In this document: in pieces, positions 1 through 8,013 of the stretch
Layout: each line of letters starts with the position of its first letter
How positions within the stretch are numbered: position 1 is the stretch's first letter
Assembly (NCBI GenBank): GCA_948665105.1
Contig: CAPNGW010000007.1
Coordinates: 2,937 to 25,087, forward strand
DNA length: 22,151 nt
Source: an uncultured Lachnospiraceae bacterium
Lineage (GTDB): Bacteria > Bacillota > Clostridia > Lachnospirales > Lachnospiraceae
Reading direction: 5' to 3'
Translations under genes and position numbers: made by a program
Notes under the pieces: generated by a model
Told to the model about the DNA's origin: nothing
The model's database searches: none
Seen by the model: the letters and a program-made list of their open reading frames with translations, nothing else

Positions 1-2447
1 CGGCATCCCAATTACTGGAGGATTTGGTATACTCCCGTCCATGGGGGGAAGGTGCAGCACGTGTATTGTGTGTGGGCCATACCCACATTGACGTGGCCTG
101 GCGCTGGACCGTGGAGCAGACCAGGCAGAAGGCACAGCGAAGCTTTGCCACGGTGGCAGCTCTCATCAAACGGTATCCGGATTACAAGTTTATGTCCTCA
201 CAGCCGGTTCTGTATCAGTTTGTGAAGGAGGATAATCCAAAGCTCTATGCAAAGATTAAGGAGCTGGCTGCTCTGGGCCGCTGGGAGGCGGAGGGCGGTA
301 TGTGGCTGGAGCCGGATTGCAACCTTCCTTCGGGAGAGTCGCTTGTTCGACAGATTTACTATGGGAAAAAATTTCTCCGGGAGGAATTCGGGGTGGAGAG
401 TAAAATCCTGTGGCTGCCGGATTCCTTTGGATACTGCGCTGCATTGCCCCAGCTTATGAAGAAATCGGGACTGGAATATTTTGTGACCTCCAAGCTTAGC
501 TGGAATGAATTTAACCGTGTGCCCCATGATGTTTTTAAGTGGGTTGGCATGGATGGCTCTGCGGTCACCGGATATATGATTACCTCACCGGATGATACGG
601 GGCTTCCCAATACACCGGATTTTTCCACCTATAACGCTACATTGCAGCCTAAAAACGTCCTGGGAACCTGGGAAAGGATGACGGACAAGGACGTAACACA
701 GCGTGTGATGATGACGTATGGCTTTGGTGATGGCGGTGGCGGCCCCACAGAAGAAATGCTGGAAAGCGCCGGATATATGATGAAGGGCCTGCCGGGGATG
801 CCGCAGGTGTCACTGGGGCATGCGAAGGAGTTCTTTGACGATTTTTCCAGGAATCATCGTACTTTGCCCAGCCACCATGGGGAGCTGTATCTGGAATTCC
901 ATCGTGGCGTTTACACATCGGTGGCCAGAACCAAGAAGAACAACCAGGATGCGGAGAATAAAATGCGTGTGGCAGAGCTGATGAGTGCATTTGCAAAAGA
1001 CACAGATGCGTCATGGCGGGAGGAGCTTTGGAAAATTATCATGCTTCACCAATTTCATGATGTGTTGCCGGGCTCGGCCATACAGGAGGTGTACCAACAG
1101 GCAGAGAAGGACTATGAGGCCTGCTTTGCAGCCTGCGATGCACGCATTGCCCAGGCCCTTAAGCGTATGGCAAAGCCCGGGGAGCAGGAAAAATCCCTCT
1201 GTGTAATCAATACATTTGGAAGGGCAGTAAATCAGGTGCTTCTGGTGAATGGAATACCGGGAAAAACGGTGATATCTGATGGACAGGCTGCGCCCTCCCA
1301 GACCCTTGCGGACGGGAGATGCGCGATTTATCTTAAGGATTTGCCGGCGGCAGGCTATCAGCTGTATTCCCTTATTGAGGCTGAGCCACAAGGGAAGGTA
1401 AGTGAGATGACTGCAGATACCGGACTTTTGGAGAATGACTTCTTCCAAATCAGGATAGATGAAAATGGAGAATTGACGTCTGTTTATGATAAGCGAAGAA
1501 AGCGCCAGGTGCTGCGGGAGGGAGAGTGCGGTAATGCACTGCGGCTCTATGAGGACCGGCCGGCCTCTTGTGATGCATGGAATATCGACATTAATTATGT
1601 GGAAAAGGAATATCCCCTTGGGGGAGACACAGAGATAGAAGTGGCAGAGCTGGGTCCGGTTTGCGCTGCGGTGCGTATCACCAAAGCCTTCCTCAGCTCA
1701 AAGATAACCCAGGTTATCCGCATTTTTAAAGACATTGCCCGGATTGACTTTGAGACGACTGTGGACTGGCAGGAATCCCAAACCTTGCTGAAGGCGGAAT
1801 TTCCTGTGGATATTCATGGGGACTACGCGGAATGCGGCGTACAGTACGGTAGTGTGAGACGTTCCACACACAGCGATACAAGCTGGGAGGAAGCGCGCTT
1901 TGAATTTTGTGCCCATGATTATGTGGATATATCGGAATATGACTATGGTGTCAGTCTTTTCACAGGGGAAAAATATGGCGCGGATGTGATGAATGGAAAC
2001 CTGCGCCTGACGTTGCTGAAAGGGCCCATAGACCCCTGGGACGGCGCAGATAAGGGTGTCCATACTTTTACCTACAGCCTGTATCCCCATGAGGGTGATG
2101 CTGCCGGCGGAGATGTATATGGGCAGTCTGTGGTGAAAAAATGCGTTGCCGGGTTTGTGGCAGAGGGCTTTGCTCCCTCCAGACATTCCTTTGTATCCTG
2201 CCAGGACATAAACATTTCCATTGAAGCCGTTAAGCCTGCAGAGGATGGAAACGGATTTATCCTGCGCGCCTGTGAGCGGTTTAACCGTCGGTGTGAGACG
2301 AGACTGGTGTTTGAAAAGCAGGTTTGCTCTGTCAGCGAATGTGATTTGCTGGAGAACAACACCGGGACTCTGGAGTTTGAAAATAATTTCGTGGTATGTG
2401 AATTCCGGCCCTTTGAGATTAAGACACTTCGCGTCAGCTTTAAGTAG
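1..2447 (+). CDS. alpha-mannosidase, GH38 (5' end outside window)
   Basis: Glycoside hydrolase family 38, expected to release alpha-linked mannose from oligosaccharides, probably in the cytoplasm because no secretion signal is visible (the true N-terminus is not seen). The reading frame is open from the first base, so the start lies upstream. About 200 residues are probably missing, since class II bacterial GH38 enzymes run to roughly 1000 residues (family knowledge). Visible landmarks are the zinc-site motif GHTHIDVAW (bases 75-101), the nucleophile motif WLPDSFGY near base 410, the block ELYLEFHRGVYTS near base 882, and LHQFHDVLPGSAI near base 1045, which supplies the second zinc His. The remainder is the beta-rich C-terminal GH38 region, ending at a TAG. 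A TTG at 24 could be read as a start but would cut just before the catalytic motif, so I do not accept it. No terminator in the gene's own direction follows closely. Confidence 0.93.
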   Translation, partial: ASQLLEDLVYSRPWGEGAARVLCVGHTHIDVAWRWTVEQTRQKAQRSFATVAALIKRYPDYKFMSSQPVLYQFVKEDNPKLYAKIKELAALGRWEAEGGMWLEPDCNLPSGESLVRQIYYGKKFLREEFGVESKILWLPDSFGYCAALPQLMKKSGLEYFVTSKLSWNEFNRVPHDVFKWVGMDGSAVTGYMITSPDDTGLPNTPDFSTYNATLQPKNVLGTWERMTDKDVTQRVMMTYGFGDGGGGPTEEMLESAGYMMKGLPGMPQVSLGHAKEFFDDFSRNHRTLPSHHGELYLEFHRGVYTSVARTKKNNQDAENKMRVAELMSAFAKDTDASWREELWKIIMLHQFHDVLPGSAIQEVYQQAEKDYEACFAACDARIAQALKRMAKPGEQEKSLCVINTFGRAVNQVLLVNGIPGKTVISDGQAAPSQTLADGRCAIYLKDLPAAGYQLYSLIEAEPQGKVSEMTADTGLLENDFFQIRIDENGELTSVYDKRRKRQVLREGECGNALRLYEDRPASCDAWNIDINYVEKEYPLGGDTEIEVAELGPVCAAVRITKAFLSSKITQVIRIFKDIARIDFETTVDWQESQTLLKAEFPVDIHGDYAECGVQYGSVRRSTHSDTSWEEARFEFCAHDYVDISEYDYGVSLFTGEKYGADVMNGNLRLTLLKGPIDPWDGADKGVHTFTYSLYPHEGDAAGGDVYGQSVVKKCVAGFVAEGFAPSRHSFVSCQDINISIEAVKPAEDGNGFILRACERFNRRCETRLVFEKQVCSVSECDLLENNTGTLEFENNFVVCEFRPFEIKTLRVSFK

Positions 2448-2493
2448 GTTATGGCAGAGAATATATAACAAAAATTATAATACGCAAAAAATC

Positions 2494-2527
2494 GGTGAGA
2501 CATCCACAGATTAGTGGATGTCTTACC
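2494..2527 (-). terminator. strong hairpin, terminator in the minus direction
   Basis: The arms GGTGAGACATCCAC and GTGGATGTCTTACC form a 14-bp stem with one G-U pair and a 6-base loop. On the plus strand no T-run follows. On the minus strand the hairpin is followed by GATTTTTT, which is the layout of an intrinsic terminator. It would therefore have ended a minus-strand gene lying to the right, of which only a fragment seems to remain (2838-2971). It could also dampen read-through from the mannosidase. Confidence 0.55.
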
Positions 2528-2763
2528 AGGTGATGTTGAATAAAGTTTGGGGAGCAGAGCAAAGCGGAAACGTGCGCCAGTCTGTCCGCTATTCTTCCGC
2601 AGATAAAAGACGATAACACAAAGCAGATAGTAAGTACCACCTTGAAAAAATTAAATGCCCTGTCAGAAAACTATTCAGCAATGGTGATAAAAAACTTTAA
2701 TTAAGTTCATGTTTGGTAAAATAGCATGACCACAATTACGAAAAAAATAAGTAATACAGCGTA

Positions 2764-2796
2764 AGAGCGTATAGAAAAAACAAATCTATGCGCTCT
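2764..2796 (+). terminator. hairpin upstream of an abortive start (terminator or attenuator)
   Basis: The arms AGAGCGTATAG and CTATGCGCTCT make an 11-bp stem with one G-U pair and an A-rich loop, followed by ACTTTTA. A good ribosome site and ATG lie 25-30 bases downstream but open only six codons. The arrangement resembles the attenuated leader of a gene whose body has been lost. The T-run is short, so the terminator call is weak. Confidence 0.3.
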
Positions 2797-2837
2797 ACTT
2801 TTATGTAAAGGAGCAGATTTATGAGAAAAGACAAAAG

Positions 2838-2971
2838 ATAGGCCTGTATCTTATAGTTGTTTAATAAGGAACGGGCTAAATTATTTACACTCTCCTGAAG
2901 GCGGTCAATGGCGAAATTGGTCTGGGTCTGTAGCTGCAGGTTGTAATTTTCAGCGATGGAAAAGGATTGCT
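2838..2971 (-). pseudogene. fragment of a YesM-like sensor kinase (N-terminal sensor part)
   Basis: Read on the minus strand, this stretch gives a clean frame of about 44 codons containing FAIDRLQESVNNLARSLLNN and then YKIQAYL. The amphipathic pattern, with a helix carrying spaced L/I/V followed by a short YL motif, resembles the first extracellular helices of YesM-family histidine kinases that pair with sugar ABC transporters. A TAG precedes it directly and no start or kinase domain remains. Its orientation agrees with the minus-strand terminator at 2494-2527. The family match is by eye only and could be wrong. Confidence 0.3.
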
Positions 2972-2995
2972 ATTACTCGTTTAAGCGTATAAAAT
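2967..2995 (+). promoter_or_regulatory. probable promoter of the two-component genes
   Basis: TTGCTA (2967-2972), a 17-base spacer and TAAAAT (2990-2995) form a fair sigma-A promoter. It sits 27 bases before the response-regulator start, giving a very short leader with the GGAGG at 3009-3013. No second binding repeat like that at 5059-5090 is evident here. Confidence 0.5.
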
Positions 2996-3021
2996 AGAAA
3001 TCATAGATGGAGGAAATGACC

Positions 3022-3753
3022 ATGTATAAGATTGGAATTTGTGATGACGATAAGATTTTATGCTCTGTTTTGGAAGAACAGATTTACGAACTTTCAAAAG
3101 AGATAGAGATAAAAGTTGATGTTGAGGTATGGTATTCCGGGGAAAGCATACAAAATGATTTGAAAAAGGGAATAGAATTGGACCTGCTTTTTCTTGACAT
3201 AGAATTAGTCCAAAAGAATGGCATTGCAGTGGGAACTTTTATTCGAGACGAAATGGAGAATATGCAGACGCATATCGTATATATTTCTTCAAAGGAAAGT
3301 TATGCCATGCAGTTATTTAAGGTTCAACCATTAGATTTTTTGATTAAACCTGTCTCTGACGAAAATATAAGAGAAGTGCTAATAAGAAGCGTAAAGCAAA
3401 AAAGCAGTGCGGATATCTATTTTGAATACCAAAAAGGAAATTCTGTTTTCCGAGTTCCGGTAAGAAATATTGCTTATTTTATGAGCATGGATAAAAAAAT
3501 AATAATTGTAAAAAAAGATGGAAAGGAAGAATTTTATGGAAAGTTAAAAAAAATAGCAGAGACTCTTCCTGCTGATTTTTTGATGATTCATCAATCCTAT
3601 ATTATTAACCAGGCATATGTAAGTGAATATTCTTATGAAATGGTAAAAATGGCAGATGGAGAAAATTTAAATATCAGTAAGCCATATAGAAAAGAAACCA
3701 GAAGTAAAATAATCCAGCATCAGAAAGCGAATATGAGTGATGGTATCATATAG
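3022..3753 (+). CDS. LytTR-type response regulator (AgrA/VirR class)
   Basis: A 243-aa cytoplasmic transcription factor. The receiver domain (about 1-120) begins MYKIGICDDD with acidic residues D8-D10, the phospho-acceptor is D59 in FLDIEL, and the switch lysine is K109 in LIKPV. The second half is a LytTR DNA-binding domain, with the typical HQSYIINQAYV segment followed by a short beta region. I place the start at ATG 3022 because GGAGG (3009-3013) is 8 bases upstream. Two earlier in-frame ATGs (3007, 3016) overlap or crowd this ribosome site. The gene's end overlaps the kinase start by 14 bases, so the pair is translationally coupled. Its likely target is the promoter near 5117, where two repeats are spaced 22 bases apart. 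No agrB/agrD-like peptide genes adjoin it, so it probably senses an external peptide or stress. Confidence 0.92.
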   Translation: MYKIGICDDDKILCSVLEEQIYELSKEIEIKVDVEVWYSGESIQNDLKKGIELDLLFLDIELVQKNGIAVGTFIRDEMENMQTHIVYISSKESYAMQLFKVQPLDFLIKPVSDENIREVLIRSVKQKSSADIYFEYQKGNSVFRVPVRNIAYFMSMDKKIIIVKKDGKEEFYGKLKKIAETLPADFLMIHQSYIINQAYVSEYSYEMVKMADGENLNISKPYRKETRSKIIQHQKANMSDGII

Positions 3754-4993
3754 TCCAATCATTGTGTTAATTGTAAATATTCTTAGAGTTTTGCTATTAA
3801 AGAAAGTCATGGATGTATTTTTGTCAGTGGATGATATAGAGGAAAAATCATTAAAAATTGGTTTGGGGATATATTGCCTGCTAACTACAACGGTGTATAG
3901 CATATTTCAGGTATCTGTCCTGTATGAGGTTTGTAATTGTTTCGGGATAATAGGACTTACTTGTTTTTATCAGGAACTGTGGAAAAAAAGATTATGGGTA
4001 TCGCTCATATTATTTAGTTTGGATATGGCAAATTCCCTGATCGTCCTTTTTGTTTTTGGGGATATTGCAAAATTTCAGCAGCCGGCAATTCAAGCTCTGT
4101 TGATGTTGATCTGTACAACAATTATAAGCCATATTTCCTATCCTCCCGAAGCAAAAGAGATAGCTTTTGATAGAAAGCAGACATTATTGCTATTGGTAAT
4201 CCCTGCAATGAGTGTTATTGTCTTAAGTGTGCTAATGCTGGGAGAACTCCCGAAAATGTCTGCAATATTGATTAGCGGCTGTATGTTAACTATCAATATC
4301 AGTGTATTTTATCTATATAATATCCTGATAGAAAATTATATACATTTAAGGGATAATGATATATATAAACAACAAACATATGCATATCAAAACCAGTTGG
4401 AAGTCATTATGGAATCCAGGAATCGAGTTCGTGCTTTAAGACATGATATGAAAAACCACATTTTAGCGTTGCAAGTCTTAGTACAAAGGAAAGAGGTAGA
4501 GGAAACGAATCAATATTTAGATTCTATGAAGAATTTTATGACCAATCCGGAGGAATATGTTAAGACAGGGAATGATACGGTTGACAGTTTGCTGAACTAT
4601 AAGATACAAAAGGCGAATGAGGTTTTAAATGTGGTAGAAACAAAAATCAGTATACCAGAGCAGCTGAGCTTGCGTTCGTTTGATTTAAATGTACTTTTGG
4701 GAAACCTATTGGATAATGCAATAGATGCTTCTATGCAGACAGAAGATAAGAAACTGAAAATAACAATAAAACTTGATAAGGGAATTCTATTTTTAAATAT
4801 TTGTAATAGCTGCCAGAGGATTGCAGACGGAAGAAGGGGGCTTTTGGAAACGACAAAAGAAGATAAAGTAAATCATGGGATAGGACTTAAAAATGTCCGT
4901 AGAATTGTGAAAAAGTATCATGGAGATATAGCGTTTTTATATGAAAATGATTCCATGGAAACGGATGTTATGATGTATGTAAAAGAGATGTAG
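3740..4993 (+). CDS. sensor histidine kinase, GHKL/AgrC type
   Basis: A 417-aa membrane sensor expected to phosphorylate the regulator before it. The first ~200 residues are strongly hydrophobic with about six membrane segments, as in AgrC/ComD peptide sensors. A linker leads to the phospho-acceptor motif LRHDMKNH (H235), then the ATPase domain with the N-box GNLLDNAID (N322, N326) and the glycine-rich HGIGLKNVRR (from residue 379), typical of HATPase_c_5. The start is ambiguous: ATG 3740 or GTG 3737, both inside the upstream gene, with only a weak ribosome site, which fits re-initiation after the upstream stop. An intrinsic terminator follows the stop within 60 bases, so the two-component pair forms its own transcription unit. 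The ligand cannot be told from sequence. Confidence 0.9.
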   Translation: MVSYSPIIVLIVNILRVLLLKKVMDVFLSVDDIEEKSLKIGLGIYCLLTTTVYSIFQVSVLYEVCNCFGIIGLTCFYQELWKKRLWVSLILFSLDMANSLIVLFVFGDIAKFQQPAIQALLMLICTTIISHISYPPEAKEIAFDRKQTLLLLVIPAMSVIVLSVLMLGELPKMSAILISGCMLTINISVFYLYNILIENYIHLRDNDIYKQQTYAYQNQLEVIMESRNRVRALRHDMKNHILALQVLVQRKEVEETNQYLDSMKNFMTNPEEYVKTGNDTVDSLLNYKIQKANEVLNVVETKISIPEQLSLRSFDLNVLLGNLLDNAIDASMQTEDKKLKITIKLDKGILFLNICNSCQRIADGRRGLLETTKEDKVNHGIGLKNVRRIVKKYHGDIAFLYENDSMETDVMMYVKEM

Positions 4994-4997
4994 CAAA

Positions 4998-5052
4998 GGG
5001 CTGTTGCGAATTCATGTTGAAAGATGCGATATGAATTTGTAACAGCTCTTTT
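4998..5052 (+). terminator. intrinsic terminator after the kinase gene
   Basis: The arm GGGCTGTTGCGAATTCAT (4998-5015) pairs with ATGAATTTGTAACAGCTC (5031-5048), allowing G-U pairs and mismatches, and TTTT follows directly. It separates the regulatory pair from the transporter operon. Confidence 0.75.
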
Positions 5053-5058
5053 GGGTTG

Positions 5059-5090
5059 ATTTCGGCAATAATGTGGTCGAATTTCGCAAA
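5059..5090 (+). promoter_or_regulatory. candidate LytTR regulator binding site (two direct repeats)
   Basis: ATTTCGGCAA (5059-5068) and ATTTCGCAAA (5081-5090) agree at 8 of 10 positions and start exactly 22 bases apart, about two helical turns. LytTR regulators of the AgrA/PlnC kind bind pairs of ~9-10-bp direct repeats at 21-22-bp spacing upstream of a promoter (family knowledge). With the -10 at 5117 the repeats would cover about -70 to -39, a position suited to activation. The assignment to the regulator at 3022 is inference. Confidence 0.45.
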
Positions 5091-5116
5091 ACAGAAGAAA
5101 ACAAAAAAATTACATT

Positions 5117-5122
5117 TATAAT
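5117..5122 (+). promoter_or_regulatory. -10 element of the transporter operon promoter
   Basis: A perfect TATAAT with no recognisable -35 hexamer 17 bases upstream (the sequence there is A-rich). A perfect -10 with a missing -35 is common in activator-dependent promoters and fits the direct repeats just upstream. The predicted start near 5129 falls within the following palindrome. Confidence 0.45.
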
Positions 5123-5123
5123 A

Positions 5124-5158
5124 TAGCATATCAGAAGCAAAATGCTTCTGATATGCTA
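5124..5158 (+). repeat. perfect 15-bp palindrome at the predicted transcript start
   Basis: TAGCATATCAGAAGC (5124-5138), loop AAAAT, and GCTTCTGATATGCTA (5144-5158) are perfect complements. There is no T-run after it, so it is not a standard terminator. It overlaps the predicted start site, so it may be an operator for a dimeric repressor or a 5' hairpin stabilising the mRNA. Its loop AAAATGC could also pair with GCATTTT in the next hairpin, giving alternative folds. Confidence 0.6.
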
Positions 5159-5160
5159 AC

Positions 5161-5185
5161 GAGGGAAAATGCAGAGCATTTTCTC
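5161..5185 (+). promoter_or_regulatory. second leader hairpin
   Basis: GAAAATGC (5165-5172), loop AGA, and GCATTTTC (5176-5183) form an 8-bp stem that extends through the flanking GAG/CTC with a bulge. Further pairing between CCTGTA near 5216 and TACAGG at the ribosome site (near 5241) is possible and would mask the start of the lipoprotein. The ~125-base leader is unusually structured for this block. Confidence 0.4.
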
Positions 5186-5254
5186 GAGTACATGGAACAA
5201 ATTCTAGAGAAGGTTCCTGTAATATAGCTTAAATAAATCGTACAGGAGGCAATT

Positions 5255-6412
5255 ATGAGAAACAAAGTTTTGGGATTAGTAGTTGTAACGATGTTGATGG
5301 CAGTTGATATTTGTGGCTGCCAGAAGGCTCCGGAAAGTTCAGCTAATGGGGATATTCTCCACGCAAAAGAATCTGTAGAGGATGAAGTGGCTGCAATAGT
5401 GAATGAGCCTGAAAGCGCAACGGAAAATGATATGCAGGAAATTAACAGTATCATTGGTACGGGGGATAATATAATCAGAATTCAGGCGCAGATGCCGGAC
5501 GTTCCACAGGATGTTAAAACAATCGTGCTTGGCGAAAATGAGACACTTACAAAAGACGTTTTGACAGAGTTTTTAGGAAGTGAAACAGGGAATATTAAGG
5601 ATTTATCAGAGGAAGCACAAAAGGAAATGGAACAATCTAAGGCAGAAAACCAGCAGGGAGAAGAACGGGCAGTATTTTCTGTCTTTGGCAATGCACCTGT
5701 TTATAAATTATCGGATGAACAAAAGACAGCAGGTTTCTCAAATGGAACAGGTGCATATTATCAGGATGAACTCTTATATGAAAAGTGTGCAGCTATTTAT
5801 AAATCCGCAGATGAAACTGTGCTAGAGGAAGCAGATAGTGAAAATGTTTACATGGAAGCAGAAAAAATATTATTAGCGAAGCTTTCCCAAATTGGTATGG
5901 CAGAAATTGATATTTATAAAATTACGCAGTATCAATACGAAGGCGTCACATTTTATGAAATTGAGTTTACTCCGTCTTACGAAGGGATGGGGATTGTACA
6001 TGAGTTTGGTTCTATAGCGTCAGGAGAAATTCTTCCGTTGGGAAAAGCATGGATATGTGAAGATGGCATTGTAACCTTAAGTCTGGATGCCTGTCTTGGC
6101 AAAGTGGAAACCCAGGAAAAATGCGAAACAGTATTGTCATGGAGTCAGATTGAAAAGATTTTGGAAACGTATCTGAACAGTGGAAAAATAAACGGAAGCA
6201 ATAAAGCGGTTCTGACGGAAGTTAAATTTTTATATTATCCAACGTTTAAAGAAGATAAAAATAAGTTAGAATTGGTTCCCGTATGGCATATTTATACGCC
6301 AATGTCTGCATGGATGGAGAATGAAGAATTAGCGGAAGCATTCGTGACCAATGGAGCTATTTGGAGTATTTGTGTGAATGCAGTATCGGGAGAAATCGTT
6401 AGGAGCGAGTAA
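5255..6412 (+). CDS. secreted lipoprotein of unknown family, first gene of the transporter operon
   Basis: A 385-aa protein with a lipoprotein signal: positive N-terminus (R2, K4), hydrophobic core, and a lipobox ICGC with C22 as the likely lipidated residue. It should be anchored outside the membrane. The ribosome site AGGAGG lies at the right distance from ATG 5255. After the signal comes an acidic, low-complexity linker rich in S, E, A and N (residues ~23-75). The rest alternates beta and helix, and ends VNAVSGEIV, a pattern like that closing PepSY/YpmB-type folds; I do not recognise a named family with confidence. The next gene begins 1 base after its stop. Its place before three permeases and a LanF-like ATPase suggests a ligand-trapping or LanI-like immunity lipoprotein. 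That role is inference. Confidence 0.85.
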   Translation: MRNKVLGLVVVTMLMAVDICGCQKAPESSANGDILHAKESVEDEVAAIVNEPESATENDMQEINSIIGTGDNIIRIQAQMPDVPQDVKTIVLGENETLTKDVLTEFLGSETGNIKDLSEEAQKEMEQSKAENQQGEERAVFSVFGNAPVYKLSDEQKTAGFSNGTGAYYQDELLYEKCAAIYKSADETVLEEADSENVYMEAEKILLAKLSQIGMAEIDIYKITQYQYEGVTFYEIEFTPSYEGMGIVHEFGSIASGEILPLGKAWICEDGIVTLSLDACLGKVETQEKCETVLSWSQIEKILETYLNSGKINGSNKAVLTEVKFLYYPTFKEDKNKLELVPVWHIYTPMSAWMENEELAEAFVTNGAIWSICVNAVSGEIVRSE

Positions 6413-6413
6413 T

Positions 6414-7169
6414 ATGAAAGGGTTCTTTTTACAGGATTTGAAAAGAAGTTTCTTAAACAAAGTTTTTTTTGCAGGTCTTTTCGTAGTGACATGGATTTTA
6501 GTGTCAGCGGCATTCCATGCGCCCCTTAACAGGAGCAGAAGCAGTTATTTTATTATGATGGAAGTGTTTGCAGCATCAGGATTTACACCGTTTGCGGCTA
6601 TATTTCCGGGACTTGCTTATTCTGCTGTCTTTTGTGAAGAGTACAGCAGTGGATATTTGAAAATGATTTATTCCAGAATGTTACCGGGAAAATTTGCTCT
6701 TACCCGCATTGTTACAGTTGCGCTTTCCGGCGGAACGATGCTGGCTGTTCCATTTATCATTGTTTTGAGTATTATTTACTGCTTTGGGATTCCCGGAATA
6801 CCGACGGGAAGTGATGAAGGGCTTATGGCAGGAACAGCATTGGTTTTTTATGTAGAAAACTATGGAGAGTGGTATATCTTTCTTTGGAAAGTAATATTAG
6901 GTTTTCTGTTTGGATGTATATGGGCATTGGCAGGTCTTGCATTTGCAGTATGGCTTCCGAATAAATATGTGGCACTAATTGCACCATTTGTATTGTATGA
7001 GGCTATGTGGCTGGCGTTAGGGAAAATTCCGGCGTTGAATCCGATTTATCTTATGCGTGGGGATGACTTGAACAATTATCCATTGTCCGGGTTTATGGAA
7101 TGTATTTATATTTTGCTGGTATCATTTGTGGTCATGTGGGGACTGAAAAGGAGGGGACGGAATGGGTAG
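6414..7169 (+). CDS. ABC-2-type membrane protein 1
   Basis: A 251-aa integral membrane protein with about six hydrophobic segments (roughly 14-34, 46-68, 98-122, 150-175, 180-200 and 220-242). The EEYSSGYLKMIYSRMLPGK stretch between segments 2 and 3 is the coupling-helix region typical of ABC-2 permeases that work with BcrA/LanF ATPases. I chose ATG 6414 because AGGAG at 6401-6405 is 8 bases upstream; an in-frame extension to 6378 overlaps the lipoprotein and lacks a ribosome site. Its stop overlaps the next gene's start by 8 bases. Likely role: half of a pump that removes a membrane-active compound. Confidence 0.85.
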   Translation: MKGFFLQDLKRSFLNKVFFAGLFVVTWILVSAAFHAPLNRSRSSYFIMMEVFAASGFTPFAAIFPGLAYSAVFCEEYSSGYLKMIYSRMLPGKFALTRIVTVALSGGTMLAVPFIIVLSIIYCFGIPGIPTGSDEGLMAGTALVFYVENYGEWYIFLWKVILGFLFGCIWALAGLAFAVWLPNKYVALIAPFVLYEAMWLALGKIPALNPIYLMRGDDLNNYPLSGFMECIYILLVSFVVMWGLKRRGRNG

Positions 7170-8007
7170 GATAAAACAAATCTATTACATGACGAAAGCT
7201 ACGTTTCTGGAGGAACGGCATAATAAGCGGGTAATCATGGGCTTTCTTTTGGGAATGGCATTGTTTGGATACTGGCTGAATTATTTTTTACAGTATGCAT
7301 TAGATATCGGGGAACCGGTTAATATCCTGGAAGCCTTTATTGTAGTGGAGCATCATCACAAAAGTATTTTGTTTCTTATTGTGGGCTGGTTATTGATTAT
7401 ATCAGATGCTCCTTTTATTAAAAAGAACACATATCTGTCATTATGCAGGAGCAGCCGGAAAAAATGGGATGCAGCGATGCTTCAATATATTATAATTCAG
7501 GCATTTCTATATGTTGCCGGCATAGCAGTTGTATCGGTAACTGTCAGTTTTTTGTGTGGCTTTTGGGGAAATATATGGAGTAGTCCGGTTTATAATTTGG
7601 CGATGGATACGGGGAATCATTTAGGAGTGAAATATAATATTTCATTTCCGTGGGTGAACGTTATGCAGACAATGACAGTACCACAGGCGTTTATGATTAC
7701 TTTTATCCTTCTATTCTTGTATTTAATATTGATTGGATTTTTGCTTTATGTGTGCAATCTTTTGCTAAAAGAGATTTATGGAATATTGATTGTATTCGGT
7801 ATACAAATTTCAGGATATTTATTACAACAGGAGGGATTTACACATTTATCTCTTATGGCAAAAGCAATTCCCGGATATGCCATAGATGGAAATGGTGGAC
7901 AATGGAAAGTCGTAGTTTTATTTTGTGCAATCATATTGATTTTGGCATTGATTTCTTTATGGTTGATTGGGTGGGTAGATTTTAAGGATGAGGTGGAGGA
8001 GGAATAA
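7162..8007 (+). CDS. ABC-2-type membrane protein 2
   Basis: A 281-aa protein with about six membrane segments: near 24-45, 68-86, 108-135, 172-198, 200-218 and 250-272. The ribosome site AGGAGGGG is within the end of the preceding gene, so the two are coupled. The sequence carries no signature I can tie to a named family. A short soluble stretch around 135-170 lies between segments 3 and 4. Size and topology match LanE/LanG-like permeases. It ends in the acidic tail DEVEEE. Confidence 0.8.
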   Translation: MGRIKQIYYMTKATFLEERHNKRVIMGFLLGMALFGYWLNYFLQYALDIGEPVNILEAFIVVEHHHKSILFLIVGWLLIISDAPFIKKNTYLSLCRSSRKKWDAAMLQYIIIQAFLYVAGIAVVSVTVSFLCGFWGNIWSSPVYNLAMDTGNHLGVKYNISFPWVNVMQTMTVPQAFMITFILLFLYLILIGFLLYVCNLLLKEIYGILIVFGIQISGYLLQQEGFTHLSLMAKAIPGYAIDGNGGQWKVVVLFCAIILILALISLWLIGWVDFKDEVEEE

Positions 8008-8013
8008 ACGGAA

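Larger units (their letters stand above)
2448..3006. other. scarred intergenic region without an intact gene
   Basis: This stretch separates the mannosidase from the two-component system. It contains a minus-strand terminator, a second hairpin, a ribosome site (AAAGGAG, 2807-2813) with ATG at 2821 that opens only MRKDKR before a stop, a reversed kinase-like fragment, and the promoter for the response regulator; the last and the hairpins are listed separately. On the plus strand a 54-codon reading frame runs from about 2540 to a TAA at 2702-2704. It includes AETCASLSAILPQIKDDNTK and NALSENYSAMVIKNFN, which read like real protein sequence. I cannot name its family and it has no good start. The mixture suggests ends of lost genes joined by deletions. 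Confidence 0.5.

Noticed and set aside
24..26. TTG as start of the GH38 gene at the left edge
   Set aside because: The frame is open to base 1 and the catalytic GHTHIDVAW motif follows within 20 codons, whereas family members have a ~200-residue domain before it.
1698..2471. Long minus-strand frame (257 codons) under the GH38 gene
   Set aside because: It lies wholly opposite a well-supported gene and shows no protein-family character or ribosome site.
2821..2841. Antibiotic-resistance leader peptide (MRKDKR)
   Set aside because: It has a good ribosome site and a hairpin before it, but no downstream resistance gene, and the sequence soon switches to a reversed kinase-like fragment.
3022..4993. 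An agr-type quorum-sensing locus
   Set aside because: No agrB-like processing protein or agrD-like peptide is encoded beside the kinase and regulator; only ABC exporter genes follow.
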